This document shows, piece by piece, positions 32,974 to 42,382 of a stretch of 64,000 nt of DNA (positions within the stretch are counted from its first letter, which is position 1; each line of letters opens with the position of its first letter). This DNA comes from Mesonia phycicola. Lineage in GTDB: Bacteria; Bacteroidota; Bacteroidia; Flavobacteriales; Flavobacteriaceae. Location: NCBI RefSeq assembly GCF_900141885.1, contig NZ_FQYY01000001.1:62001-126000 (forward strand). The letters are read 5' to 3'. The notes under the pieces are model-generated. The model was not told where the DNA came from. It was given only the letters and a program-made list of their open reading frames with translations, and searched no databases. The translations under genes were made by a program, and so were the position numbers.

Positions 32974-35295
32974 CTAAAGTACTTTTAGCTTAGCAAATCG
33001 TAATAACAGTTTTCTCATTCCTCCGTTTTCAAAATCTATTTCAGCTTTTTTATCTTGCCCTACACCTTCTATACTTAATACTTTCCCTTTACCAAAACGC
33101 ATATGATCTACTTCTTGCCCAACTTCTAGCTGAACTAAATTAGTATTGGTTTTTGCTACAGATGGAGCGTCTACTGGCCTCAATCTTCTTAGTTTTTGAA
33201 GTTCAGATTGAGTTGGTTTGTGCGCTGGTGGCGGTGTACCTTTTTGGGGTTTATTTTGCCTAAATTTACTTTTATCTACTTCTCCAAAAATATCATTATC
33301 TATTAAAGGTTTGTATTTATAATCATCTTGCGGAATCATATAATCTAGAAACTGATCATCTATTTCATCTATAAATCTACTAGGCTCAGCATCTATTAAT
33401 TTACCCCATCTAAATCTAGATTGTACATAAGTTAAGTAAGCTTGTTTTTCTGCTCTGGTTAATGCCACATAAAACAAACGTCTTTCTTCTTCTAACTCAG
33501 ACCTTGTGTTCATACTCATTCCAGAAGGAAACAAATCTTCTTCTAAACCTACAATATACACGTACGGAAATTCTAGTCCCTTCGCTAAGTGAATAGTCAT
33601 TAATGCTACTCTATCTTCATCTGGAGTTTCTTGATCTAGATCTGTCATTAAAGCTACATCTTCTAAAAATTCTGCTAGCGTACCATTAGCATCTGCTAAT
33701 TCTTTTTGACCATCTACAAAATCTTGAATACCATTAAGCAGCTCTTCTATATTTTCTATTCTTGCTACCCCTTCTGGTGTACCGTCTTTTTTTAATTCTT
33801 GCAGCAGACCTGTTTTTTTAGCAACTGTCTCTGCTACTACAAAGGCATCTTGTTGCTGAGCCATTACTGCAAAACTTTTAATCATATTACTAAAGTTTTT
33901 CAGCTTTGCTTTAGTACCACCATTTATTTTAAGGTCTATTCTATCTATATTTTCTATTACTTCAAAAATAGAACGCTTGTAATGGTTGGCTGCTAATACT
34001 AGCTTATCCATAGTAGTAGCACCAATACCTCTAGCAGGAAAATTGATTATTCTCTTTAAAGCTTCTTCATCATTAGGGTTTATTAGTAACCTTAAATAAG
34101 CTAAAACATCTTTAATTTCTTTACGTTGGTAAAATGAAAGTCCTCCATAAATTCTATACGGAATGTCTTTTTTACGCAAAGCATCTTCCATTGCACGACT
34201 CTGCGCATTGGTTCTGTACAAAATAGCAAAATCTCCATTTTGTAACTGATGTTCCATCTTATTTTCAAAAATAGAGCTAGCTACAAATCTACCTTCTTCT
34301 CCGTCATTTAATAAACGGTTTACTACAATTTTTGGTCCATCATCATTAGCCGTCCAAACAACTTTATCTAGTTTAGTTTTATTCTTGTCTATAATAGAGT
34401 TTGCTGCCTCTACTATATTTTTTGTAGAACGATAGTTTTGCTCTAGCCTATACATTTCTACATTATCATAATCTTTTTGAAAATTTAAAATGTTATTAAT
34501 ATTTGCTCCCCTAAAGGCATAAATACTCTGCGCATCATCACCAACCACACAAATATTTTGAAACTTATCACTTAATGCTCTAACAATTAAGTATTGAGAG
34601 TGATTGGTATCTTGGTACTCATCTACCAAAATATACCTAAATCTATTTTGATATTTTTGTAATACATCTGGAAATCTATTTAATAACTCGTTGGTTTTCA
34701 ATAATAAATCATCAAAATCCATTGCTCCTGCTTTAAAGCATCTTTCTACATAATTTTGATAGATTTCTCCTAAACGCGGACGTTTAGCCATGGCGTCTGC
34801 CTCTTGTAACTCTCCGTTTTGAAAGTAAGCTTTTACGGTTATTAAACTGTTTTTATAAGAAGAAATACGAGAGTAAACTTGTTTATATTTATATACATCT
34901 TTATCTAAGCTCATTTCTTTTATAATAGCAGAAATTAAACGCTGAGAATCTTGTGTATCGTAAATGGTAAAATTAGAAGGATAACCTAGTTTATCTGCTT
35001 CCATTCGTAGAATCTTGGCAAAAATAGAGTGAAATGTTCCCATCCATAAGTTTTTTGCCTCGCTACTCCCTACAATAGAAGAAATACGATGCTTCATCTC
35101 TCTTGCTGCTTTGTTGGTAAAGGTGAGAGAAAGAATATTAAAAGGATCTACCCCTTGACTCATTAAATAAGCAATACGGTAGGTTAATACTCTAGTTTTA
35201 CCAGAACCGGCACCAGCAATTACAATCATTGCTCCATCTTTTTGTAATACAGGAGCTCTTTGCGCATCATTTAATTCAGCTAAATAATTTTCCAA
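32974..35295 (-). CDS. UvrD/PcrA-type ATP-dependent DNA helicase
   Basis: This 773-residue superfamily 1A helicase has Walker A GAGSGKT (28-34), TFTNKAAREM, GTFHSIFAKILR, Walker B VDEYQDTN, the QNYRS motif, and VALMTIHLAKGLEFPYVYI near the end. The C-terminal Tudor-like tail (LEVGQEVDHMRFGKGKV) is typical of PcrA/UvrD. It acts in repair and in resolving replication or transcription conflicts. The start is a TTG at 35295: the frame is closed by a TAA 15 bases earlier, and the nearby ATG triplet cluster is in another frame. Confidence 0.93.
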   Translation of the reverse strand: MENYLAELNDAQRAPVLQKDGAMIVIAGAGSGKTRVLTYRIAYLMSQGVDPFNILSLTFTNKAAREMKHRISSIVGSSEAKNLWMGTFHSIFAKILRMEADKLGYPSNFTIYDTQDSQRLISAIIKEMSLDKDVYKYKQVYSRISSYKNSLITVKAYFQNGELQEADAMAKRPRLGEIYQNYVERCFKAGAMDFDDLLLKTNELLNRFPDVLQKYQNRFRYILVDEYQDTNHSQYLIVRALSDKFQNICVVGDDAQSIYAFRGANINNILNFQKDYDNVEMYRLEQNYRSTKNIVEAANSIIDKNKTKLDKVVWTANDDGPKIVVNRLLNDGEEGRFVASSIFENKMEHQLQNGDFAILYRTNAQSRAMEDALRKKDIPYRIYGGLSFYQRKEIKDVLAYLRLLINPNDEEALKRIINFPARGIGATTMDKLVLAANHYKRSIFEVIENIDRIDLKINGGTKAKLKNFSNMIKSFAVMAQQQDAFVVAETVAKKTGLLQELKKDGTPEGVARIENIEELLNGIQDFVDGQKELADANGTLAEFLEDVALMTDLDQETPDEDRVALMTIHLAKGLEFPYVYIVGLEEDLFPSGMSMNTRSELEEERRLFYVALTRAEKQAYLTYVQSRFRWGKLIDAEPSRFIDEIDDQFLDYMIPQDDYKYKPLIDNDIFGEVDKSKFRQNKPQKGTPPPAHKPTQSELQKLRRLRPVDAPSVAKTNTNLVQLEVGQEVDHMRFGKGKVLSIEGVGQDKKAEIDFENGGMRKLLLRFAKLKVL

Positions 35296-35444
35296 GTCAT
35301 CATCATTTTAGAGGCGTGAATTTACCATTTTTTACTAAAAACAAACAGGAGTTACAAAGGTTAATTATAAACAAAAGTCTTTTGAAGTTTATGAAGAACA
35401 TTAAAAATTAAATAACTTAGCTTTTCTTATCAATTTTAATATTT

Positions 35445-37049
35445 ATGAATAATATTTTAGAGTTTCTGTCTTCTATATCTTGGTGGCAGTGGGTTATTTT
35501 TGCAATTTTAGTAATTGCCATTAAAGATGTGTTTTTTAACAAAACGCATACCATAAAGCATAATTTCCCCGTAGTTGGCCATTTTAGGTATATTTTAGAA
35601 AGCATAGGCCCTGAGTTAAGACAATATATTGTTGCTAATAATAGAGAAGAACTTCCTTTTAATAGAATTGAACGAGGCTGGATTTACGCTTCTGCAAAAA
35701 ATGAAAATAATTACGAGGGTTTTGGTACCGATCAAGACATTTTTCAGAACAATTACATTTTTGTAAAAAATGCAATGATGCCTTATAAGCTTCCAGAAAA
35801 TCATATTAATAAAGAAGACCCTTACTTTTTACCTTGCGCTAAAGTAATGGGGTTACACCATAAAAGAAAAAAACCGTTTAGACCAGCTTCTATAATTAAT
35901 GTTTCTGCCATGAGTTTTGGTAGTCTTTCTGCCAAAGCAATTTCTTCTTTAAATGAAGGTGTAAAAAAAGCATATGCTTATCACAATACGGGTGAAGGCG
36001 GTTTATCTCCATATCACAAACACGGCGGAGATATTATTTTTCAAATAGGGACAGGTTATTTTGGAGTGAGAGATGAAAATGGAAAATTTTCTGTAGATCA
36101 TTTGGTGAAATTAGTAGAAGAAAACCCTTGTATAAGAGCTATAGAAGTAAAATTATCTCAAGGAGCTAAACCAGGAAAAGGTGGCGTTTTACCAGGTTCT
36201 AAAATCACTAAAGAAATTGCTGAAATTAGAAAAGTACCTTTAGGTAAAGATGTGGTATCTCCTCCCTACCACACTGCTTTTGAAGGAAACCAAGGCTTGA
36301 TAGATTTTATTGAAGAAATTGCTAATAAAACAGGTTTGCCTGTAGGTGTAAAAGCTGCTATTGGTAAATTAGAAGGATGGGAGAATATTGCCAAATTAAT
36401 GAAAGAACAAGATAAAGGACCAGATTTTATTACCGTAGATGGTGGTGAAGGTGGTACGGGAGCAGCTCCACCAAGTTTTGCAGACCACGTATCTGTACCT
36501 TGGGTGTATGCTTTTAGAAATATATACAAGATTTTTAAGAGAAATGATTTAGCAGATAAAATTGTATTTATTGGCAGTGGTAAATTAGGTTTTCCTTCTA
36601 AAGCGGCTATGGCTTTTGCTATGGGTGTAGATTGTATTAATGTTGCTAGAGAGGCTATGCTTAGTGTAGGTTGTATACAAGCTAAATCTTGCCACACTAA
36701 TACTTGCCCAACTGGTGTTGCTACCCAAAGTAAATGGTTGCAGGCTGGTATTAATGTAAAAGACAAGTCTGAAAGGGTGAATTACTATTTTAAAAATTTT
36801 AGAAAAGAATTGTTAGAGGTAACTCACTCTTCTGGCTACGAGCATCCGTGTCAATTTACGATGGATGATGTAGACATAAATCTTAGTGATCAAGACTTTA
36901 CAAAAACTCTTGCTGCATCTTATGCATATAATAAAATTAAAGTTCCTTTTGAAGGGGTTTCTTCTTTACAAAATTGTGAGTATCTTGGCGGAAATTATAA
37001 CAAACAAGCGTCTAAAAAATCTTTTGATAAAGAGGACGTACGCTATTAA
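35445..37049 (+). CDS. FMN-binding glutamate synthase-like protein, membrane anchored
   Basis: This 534-residue protein has an N-terminal transmembrane helix (about 15-30) and a central FMN barrel of the GltB synthase domain (COG0069), with SAMSFGSLSAKA, HNTGEGGLSPYH and DGGEGGTGAAP. The Cys triplet C410-x5-C416-x4-C421 is the [3Fe-4S] site seen in GltB. It lacks the amidotransferase and GXGXG domains, so it cannot be a full glutamate synthase, and the reaction of such stand-alone proteins is unknown. It is followed after 7 bp by a small membrane-anchored protein, probably in one operon. Confidence 0.88.
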   Translation: MNNILEFLSSISWWQWVIFAILVIAIKDVFFNKTHTIKHNFPVVGHFRYILESIGPELRQYIVANNREELPFNRIERGWIYASAKNENNYEGFGTDQDIFQNNYIFVKNAMMPYKLPENHINKEDPYFLPCAKVMGLHHKRKKPFRPASIINVSAMSFGSLSAKAISSLNEGVKKAYAYHNTGEGGLSPYHKHGGDIIFQIGTGYFGVRDENGKFSVDHLVKLVEENPCIRAIEVKLSQGAKPGKGGVLPGSKITKEIAEIRKVPLGKDVVSPPYHTAFEGNQGLIDFIEEIANKTGLPVGVKAAIGKLEGWENIAKLMKEQDKGPDFITVDGGEGGTGAAPPSFADHVSVPWVYAFRNIYKIFKRNDLADKIVFIGSGKLGFPSKAAMAFAMGVDCINVAREAMLSVGCIQAKSCHTNTCPTGVATQSKWLQAGINVKDKSERVNYYFKNFRKELLEVTHSSGYEHPCQFTMDDVDINLSDQDFTKTLAASYAYNKIKVPFEGVSSLQNCEYLGGNYNKQASKKSFDKEDVRY

Positions 37050-37056
37050 ATAGACT

Positions 37057-37578
37057 ATGCAAGAGATGGACATTTCACAGATTATCTTTTATGTATTACC
37101 TGCAGTGATTGTAGGTATAATTTCTTTTTACTTTTTTAGTAATTATATGACTAATGAAGAAAACCGTAGAATTTATGAACTAAAAAGAGAAAACTCTAAA
37201 AATGCATTACCACAACGTTTACAAGCGTTAGAAAGAATGACTTTGTTTTTAGAAAGAATTCATCCTGGTAGTTTATTAATTAGAGTAAAGCCTATTGGAA
37301 ATAACAAGCATGATTATGAAAATTTATTAATAAGAAATATTGAGCAAGAATTTGAGCATAATTTAGCTCAGCAAATTTATGTTAGTGAGAAGTGTTGGGG
37401 TGCTATAAAAGCTACTAAAAATGCTACTATCTCTTTAATTAGACAAACTAATATGAGTGAGAAAGTAGATTCTCCAGATAAATTGAGAGAAATGATTTTA
37501 TCTGATTTAGTTGATAAAAAAGCGCCTAGTGAAACTGGTCTTGCTTTCTTAAAAAATGAGGTTAGAGAAATTTGGTAA
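37057..37578 (+). CDS. Conserved membrane-anchored protein of unknown function
   Basis: This 173-residue protein has one N-terminal transmembrane helix (about 8-28) and a soluble cytoplasmic part (LQALERMTLFLERIHPGSLLIRVKP, later AQQIYVSEKCWGAIKATKN). I recognise no enzyme motif. It sits 7 bp after the glutamate synthase-like gene and is the second gene of that unit. The start could instead be the Met three codons in. Directly after the stop comes an interspersed repeat. Confidence 0.65.
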   Translation: MQEMDISQIIFYVLPAVIVGIISFYFFSNYMTNEENRRIYELKRENSKNALPQRLQALERMTLFLERIHPGSLLIRVKPIGNNKHDYENLLIRNIEQEFEHNLAQQIYVSEKCWGAIKATKNATISLIRQTNMSEKVDSPDKLREMILSDLVDKKAPSETGLAFLKNEVREIW

Positions 37579-37583
37579 TTTCT

Positions 37584-37682
37584 GCGTTAGGGATTGAAGG
37601 ATTTGTTTGAGCTCTTTTTGTTTACATGGGAATGTAAACAAAAAAGCGAGTCATGAAAGCCCGACCCTTTGGGTAACGCCCC
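37584..37682. repeat. Interspersed structured repeat, copy 1
   Basis: About 99 bp lie between two convergent genes, starting 5 bp after one stop and ending 5 bp before the other. It shares GCGTTAGGGAT at the left, AGCCCGACCC and GGGTAACGCC at the right, and a central hairpin, with the element at 55821-55910. Here the hairpin is TTTGTTTACAT-GGGA-ATGTAAACAAA. Outer ends GCGTTA and TAACGC can pair, and ACCC-TTT-GGGT makes a small second hairpin. It probably also acts as a terminator. Confidence 0.75.
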
Positions 37683-37687
37683 TAAAA

Positions 37688-38596
37688 TTAAATTTTTAAT
37701 TCGTTTACTTTTATTTTTAAAGCTTTATCGTTAGCGTATTTAAAACCTAAATCCCACCACTCTGTCATTAATTTTTTATCAAACACTAATGAGTTTTCTG
37801 TAAGCTTAGAAGGGGTGTAAAATAAATTTAATATTACATTTTTGTTATTTGCTGCAAGTTTACCTTCTATAATATTGCTTCTTTCTACTTGGTCTAATAC
37901 AAACCCAAAAAGGTTTAACATTAATGAAAAGGGATTTTTACCAAGCACTTTGTTGTGCTCCATATTTTCTGACTCTAATATAATTGCATCTATCTCTGTT
38001 GCACCGCGCCTTATAGCTTCTCTAATAGAAACCATACTACCAAAACCACCATCTGCGTATTCGTACCCGTTTTTTTTGACCAAGCTCATAAACGGAATAT
38101 AATTACAGCTTATCCAAATCCAATCACAAAACTCTTCATAATCAAAATCTTTAATAGATTTATATTCTACATTATTTTTTGTAAGATTAGAAACGGTGAC
38201 AACCACATCTTTTCCGCTATTTTTTACTTGAAGAAACTCTTCTTTAGTAATTTTGTTGGCTATTAATTTTCTAAGATTTTTACTCTCTCCAAAGGTTCTT
38301 TTCTTCTTTATAAATTGAAGAACAGTGTTTAAAAAATTAATACTCACATACTCTCTACCATCTTTTTTCTGAATTTTAAACGGGTTTAAACTAAAGATAC
38401 TTTTTTGGTTTACATTGGTATAAACTTGGTGTAGTTTATCTATATCGTTAGCAGCCAAATGGGTGAGCAACAAACTCCCTGTAGATGAGCCTACAAAAAT
38501 ATCGTACTCTTTATGCTGTACTTTAGTTAAATGAGCTGCTACGCCACCTGCAAAAGCACCTTTACTACCACCTCCAGAAATTACTAAAGCTCTCAT
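37688..38596 (-). CDS. Patatin-like phospholipase
   Basis: This 302-residue protein has the patatin catalytic set: the oxyanion motif GGGSKGAF (8-15), the nucleophile motif G36-S-S38-T-G40 and the second dyad member D182 in the YADGG motif. No signal peptide is visible, so it is cytoplasmic or membrane-associated and would hydrolyse acyl chains of lipids. Its start overlaps the stop of the M1 peptidase gene by 4 bp, indicating translational coupling. Confidence 0.88.
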   Translation of the reverse strand: MRALVISGGGSKGAFAGGVAAHLTKVQHKEYDIFVGSSTGSLLLTHLAANDIDKLHQVYTNVNQKSIFSLNPFKIQKKDGREYVSINFLNTVLQFIKKKRTFGESKNLRKLIANKITKEEFLQVKNSGKDVVVTVSNLTKNNVEYKSIKDFDYEEFCDWIWISCNYIPFMSLVKKNGYEYADGGFGSMVSIREAIRRGATEIDAIILESENMEHNKVLGKNPFSLMLNLFGFVLDQVERSNIIEGKLAANNKNVILNLFYTPSKLTENSLVFDKKLMTEWWDLGFKYANDKALKIKVNELKI

Positions 38597-40677
38597 TTAT
38601 CTAAAATTTTATTAAGTGTGTTTAATTGTTTTTGTGGTAATTTATCTTTTACACTGTAAAAAATTGCTCTGTGCTGCTCATTGCTAGCTAATTGAGCTAA
38701 TAATTCTTTACAAAATTTTCTAAATCGCCATACGTGATGGGTTGCCCCTTGCGCTAAATCTAGATAATTTTGCTCTGTAAATGAATTTATTTGATACAAA
38801 AATCCGAATGCATTTTCTCTAATTTCATATGCGTAAGAAGGACTTGTATAACCTGATAATTCTTTATAAAATTTGCTGTTATTTTCTGGCTGAAATTCTG
38901 GGGTTACTAAACTTAAGGTTAACCAAAGTAATCTAATATTTTTATTACTAAAGCCTTCTACGTTTTGTAATTTGGTTAAATACTTGTTTCTATTTTCTGG
39001 AAAATTTTGCCACAAATTAAACAATGCTTGCTCTTGCGTTAAGTACGAGCTATCGTTTAATAAACCTTCGTATTTTTTTTGAAGACTTACAGGTATTTGA
39101 GTTAAATAAGTAGATATAGCTTGCCTTACTAATACATTATTGGTTTCAAAAGCTTTTCTGTATAGAGGAAGAACATCTTCTGGGTTTTCTTTTGCTAATT
39201 GAGCTACTACTTCTTGGCCTAAATAATCGTTTACCGGGAAGTTTAATAATTTGTTTAAAGCTTCATACTTATCACTTATAGAAATGGTTCTAACAGCTAT
39301 AGAAGAAAGGTATTTCTCCATAAATCCAGATTTTTTAAGGGAATTTAGAACCTGTGAAGATTTAAAAGCAGATTGCTCTAACCAGTCTTCTTCAAAAGAA
39401 GATAAATCTTCACCGCTAGTTTTCTCTATTTCTGCAATAAAATCTTTGGTTTCTACATTTTGATAAGCATATTTCTCTAAATAGTTTTTCACGCCTTTTT
39501 TAAAGGCTTCTTCTCCTACTTTTTCTCTTAAAATATGTAATGCCCAAGCTCCTTTTTGGTAAAAAGTAAGCGAGCTTGCCTTATCGTTTTTTAAAGCTTC
39601 CCCTTTACCTGCATCACTTAGCTCTTTTAGTTTTTCTGCGTTTTGATAAAGTTTAAAATAAAAATAATCGTCTCCAAAAATCTCTCTTTCTGCTAATAAG
39701 GCATAATAAGTAGCAAAACCTTCTTGCAACCAATGGTGTGTGCCAGATTTTTCTGTTACTAAATCTCCAAACCATTGGTGTGCTAATTCGTGGGCATTTA
39801 CGTTTACATAATTTCTATCTACATACCCTATTTGGTCTACCATAAACATGTCTGAAAAAATAGTTGCTGTGGTATTTTCCATTCCGGCATATAAAAAATC
39901 TCTTACAGGAATTTGTTTGTAGTTTTGCCAAGGGTATGGTACTCCAATTTCTTTTTCGTAAAAATCTAAAATTTTTCTAGAGTTTTTATACGTCCACTCT
40001 ACCTTAGCTTCATCTTTAGGCTCATAATATAGTTTAATAGGAATATTACCCGTAGAAGTTAATTCTTTTACTTTGTAATTACCTACTGCTACAGCTACCA
40101 AATAACTACTCATGGGATTATTCATATTAAATTCCCAAAGTTTTTCTTTTCCTTTATTTTTAGTGTTGGTTAATTTACCATTTGCAATAACGGTATAATT
40201 TTCTGGCACTTGGTAAGCTAGATCAAATTCAATTTTATCATTCATATCATCTAAACTAGGTAGCCAATGGGAGGTGTATTTACCTTGACCTTGTGTCCAG
40301 ATTTGATTACTCGCATTATTATCCCAACCAACAAAATATAAGGCTTGTTTTGGTATTGCTTGGTAGGTAAAGCTGACTTGATAAGTTTTACCTGCTTCAA
40401 AATTATCTATAAAATAAATTTTATTTTCTTCGGAAGTAATTATTGGTTTAAAGTTAGATTTTTTAAAAATTTCTACCGTTGTATTTACTGCATCTAGGTA
40501 TATAGAATCTGTATTTTTTAGAATTTTAAATTCTACTTGAAGCGTACCTTCTACACTTTTTGTTTGTGGTAATAAATGAATAGTTCCTGAAATTCTCTGT
40601 ATATCTAGCTTTTCTGTTTGTTGCGCTTCAACAAAAAATAAACTTAGAAAACATATAAAACAAAATACCTTTTGCAT
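38593..40677 (-). CDS. M1-family zinc aminopeptidase, exported
   Basis: This 694-residue metallopeptidase has a signal peptide (residues 1-18). The exopeptidase motif GMENTTATIF is followed by the zinc site H296-E-L-A-H300 with E319 in WLQEGFATYY. A C-terminal HEAT-like helical region follows (about 440-694). It probably trims N-terminal residues from peptides in the periplasm. It is the first gene of a pair with the patatin. A -7-like TATTTTCG lies upstream (40706-40699, minus). Confidence 0.92.
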   Translation of the reverse strand: MQKVFCFICFLSLFFVEAQQTEKLDIQRISGTIHLLPQTKSVEGTLQVEFKILKNTDSIYLDAVNTTVEIFKKSNFKPIITSEENKIYFIDNFEAGKTYQVSFTYQAIPKQALYFVGWDNNASNQIWTQGQGKYTSHWLPSLDDMNDKIEFDLAYQVPENYTVIANGKLTNTKNKGKEKLWEFNMNNPMSSYLVAVAVGNYKVKELTSTGNIPIKLYYEPKDEAKVEWTYKNSRKILDFYEKEIGVPYPWQNYKQIPVRDFLYAGMENTTATIFSDMFMVDQIGYVDRNYVNVNAHELAHQWFGDLVTEKSGTHHWLQEGFATYYALLAEREIFGDDYFYFKLYQNAEKLKELSDAGKGEALKNDKASSLTFYQKGAWALHILREKVGEEAFKKGVKNYLEKYAYQNVETKDFIAEIEKTSGEDLSSFEEDWLEQSAFKSSQVLNSLKKSGFMEKYLSSIAVRTISISDKYEALNKLLNFPVNDYLGQEVVAQLAKENPEDVLPLYRKAFETNNVLVRQAISTYLTQIPVSLQKKYEGLLNDSSYLTQEQALFNLWQNFPENRNKYLTKLQNVEGFSNKNIRLLWLTLSLVTPEFQPENNSKFYKELSGYTSPSYAYEIRENAFGFLYQINSFTEQNYLDLAQGATHHVWRFRKFCKELLAQLASNEQHRAIFYSVKDKLPQKQLNTLNKILDK

Positions 40678-40839
40678 GATTTTTAATAATTCTTGCTTCG
40701 AAAATACAAAACTTAACTATTACTTTTAAAAAACGTATTTTTTTCATGTAAAAACATTGTCTGCAATACCCTTAGTATTTTTATAAACGAAAAAATATTA
40801 TTTTCTATTTTTGAAATTATTAACACTAACTATTTCTAG

Positions 40840-41277
40840 ATGAATTTATCTACTCAAAAAACACCCGCTTGGTTTTGGGTTATTGCATTATTGCTTTTAT
40901 TATGGAACTTAATGGGAGTTGGTTCTTTTATATTTCATACATTTTTAATGCAAGGTGAAACGTTAGAATTACTACCTGAAAAAGAAAAAGCTTTGTACGG
41001 AGAATACCCGCTATGGACACATATTGTTTTTGCAATAGCAACGTTAAGCGCTCTCATTGCTAATATTTTACTTTTAATAAAAAAGAAAATGGCTATCAAC
41101 TTTTTTATAATCTCTTTAATAGCAATAATTATACAGATGTTTCATAATCTATTTTTAACTAGTGCTGTTGATGTTTATGGAGTTGAAGCCTACATAATGC
41201 CTATTTTAGTAATTATAATAGCTTTTTTTGAGGTTTGGTTTTCTAAAAAACTATTTCAAAAAGGAATTTTAAAGTAA
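40840..41277 (+). CDS. Four-helix integral membrane protein of unknown function
   Basis: This 145-residue inner-membrane protein has four transmembrane segments (about 11-33, 56-78, 83-105 and 115-135) with few charged residues between. The N-terminus reads KTPAWFWVIALLLLLWNLMG, a form seen in small flavobacterial membrane proteins often mislabelled as sugar transporters. I find no functional motif. It is a single gene with a terminator directly after it. Confidence 0.65.
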   Translation: MNLSTQKTPAWFWVIALLLLLWNLMGVGSFIFHTFLMQGETLELLPEKEKALYGEYPLWTHIVFAIATLSALIANILLLIKKKMAINFFIISLIAIIIQMFHNLFLTSAVDVYGVEAYIMPILVIIIAFFEVWFSKKLFQKGILK

Positions 41278-41280
41278 AAT

Positions 41281-41320
41281 AAACTCCTGTTAAGAGTTGT
41301 AATTATTAACAGGAGTTTTC
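41281..41320. terminator. Bidirectional terminator between convergent genes
   Basis: A perfect 12-bp stem (AAACTCCTGTTA with TAACAGGAGTTT) has a loop of about 14 nt. It lies 3 bp after the small membrane protein gene and touches the stop of the YD-repeat lipoprotein gene. Confidence 0.8.
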
Positions 41321-42378
41321 TAATAATACATTATATCTCTATACTCTACATAGCCCACTTCTTTATTATCTCCCATACTCTGTATACTTTCTTTTTTTAC
41401 CCAATTATGTTTATTATCATATTCATATTTGAAAGAAGTTTCTATACAATTTCTATTAGACATACAGGTTTTTGTATTTGTAAGATTCCTATTTTCATCA
41501 TAAGTATATGTTACATTTTGATAAATCTCTCCTTTTCTATAAATTTTTTCTTCTACTAATAATTTTTTTTGATTAAACGTATATATTTTTTTGTAGTAAT
41601 CTTTTCCTTTATAAATCTTATTATAATAAATCACATTTTTATTTTCATCATATTTTGTAGTGATAGTATCTTGAGAAGTAGCTATTTGAGTACTATCTAA
41701 ACTTCCATTTTTTCTGTAATAGTAATGCTCATTGTAAGATGTGTCAAAATTATTACTTTTTAATTTCTTTTTAATTTTATGGTAATCATCTACATATTCA
41801 TAAGTATAAACTGTAGATAACTCTTTAGGATTATTAAAATTAAAAGTGTCGCCTAGCTTTTTATAGCCTTCTTCTTTTATAACACGATCTTTATCGTCAT
41901 AAGTATATTTTCTAGCACCTCTTTTACTTTCTGTTTCTAGAAGATTTCCATTTTTATCGTATTTATTTCTATAAACAATTTCAATAGAATCTTTTGACAT
42001 GTCTTTATCTACCAACACCTTTCCTAAAGAGTCATAAGTAACTGTAGTAGTTCTTTTAACTTTACCATTAAAAAAGAAAGAGCCCACATAAAATATATTT
42101 TTCTCCATAAATCTCCCTTCTTTATCATAATTCACTTCAAAAGATTTGTTCTTCTTTTTAGTGGAATTAACATTAGCTAGAGGAATTTTGGTATAATAAG
42201 TAACCTTTTTCACTTCTCCGTATAAATTATAATCTTCTTTACTTACTTCATCGGTATCATCAAAATTATCGAATAAAGGAAAATTATAATTATTCACTTT
42301 ACCTGAGTTTGTTTTTGGTAAACAACTCACAAATAAAAACAGAAGAATAATACCGCTAATAATTGTATTTTTTTTCAT
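41320..42378 (-). CDS. YD-repeat (RHS-like) lipoprotein
   Basis: I take the ATG at 42378 (MKKNTIISGIILLFLFVSCLP), giving 352 residues with a lipobox FVSC. An in-frame TTG five codons earlier overlaps the upstream gene. The protein is built of RHS/YD-like units of about 20 residues: YDKEGRFMEK, YDSLGKVLVD, YDKNGNLLET, YDDKDRVIKE, YDENKNVIYY, YDENRNLTNT. These would form a beta-rich cell-surface or periplasmic structure. There is no toxin domain at the end. It is the last gene of the CFFCG-ABC cluster, 4 bp after the previous stop. Confidence 0.72.
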   Translation of the reverse strand: MKKNTIISGIILLFLFVSCLPKTNSGKVNNYNFPLFDNFDDTDEVSKEDYNLYGEVKKVTYYTKIPLANVNSTKKKNKSFEVNYDKEGRFMEKNIFYVGSFFFNGKVKRTTTVTYDSLGKVLVDKDMSKDSIEIVYRNKYDKNGNLLETESKRGARKYTYDDKDRVIKEEGYKKLGDTFNFNNPKELSTVYTYEYVDDYHKIKKKLKSNNFDTSYNEHYYYRKNGSLDSTQIATSQDTITTKYDENKNVIYYNKIYKGKDYYKKIYTFNQKKLLVEEKIYRKGEIYQNVTYTYDENRNLTNTKTCMSNRNCIETSFKYEYDNKHNWVKKESIQSMGDNKEVGYVEYRDIMYY

Positions 42379-42382
42379 CTTT

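Noticed and set aside
36266-36766. A 166-codon open frame on the minus strand inside the glutamate synthase-like gene
   Set aside because: It lies wholly antisense to a well-conserved gene and its composition mirrors that gene's codons. There is no promoter, start context or family resemblance.
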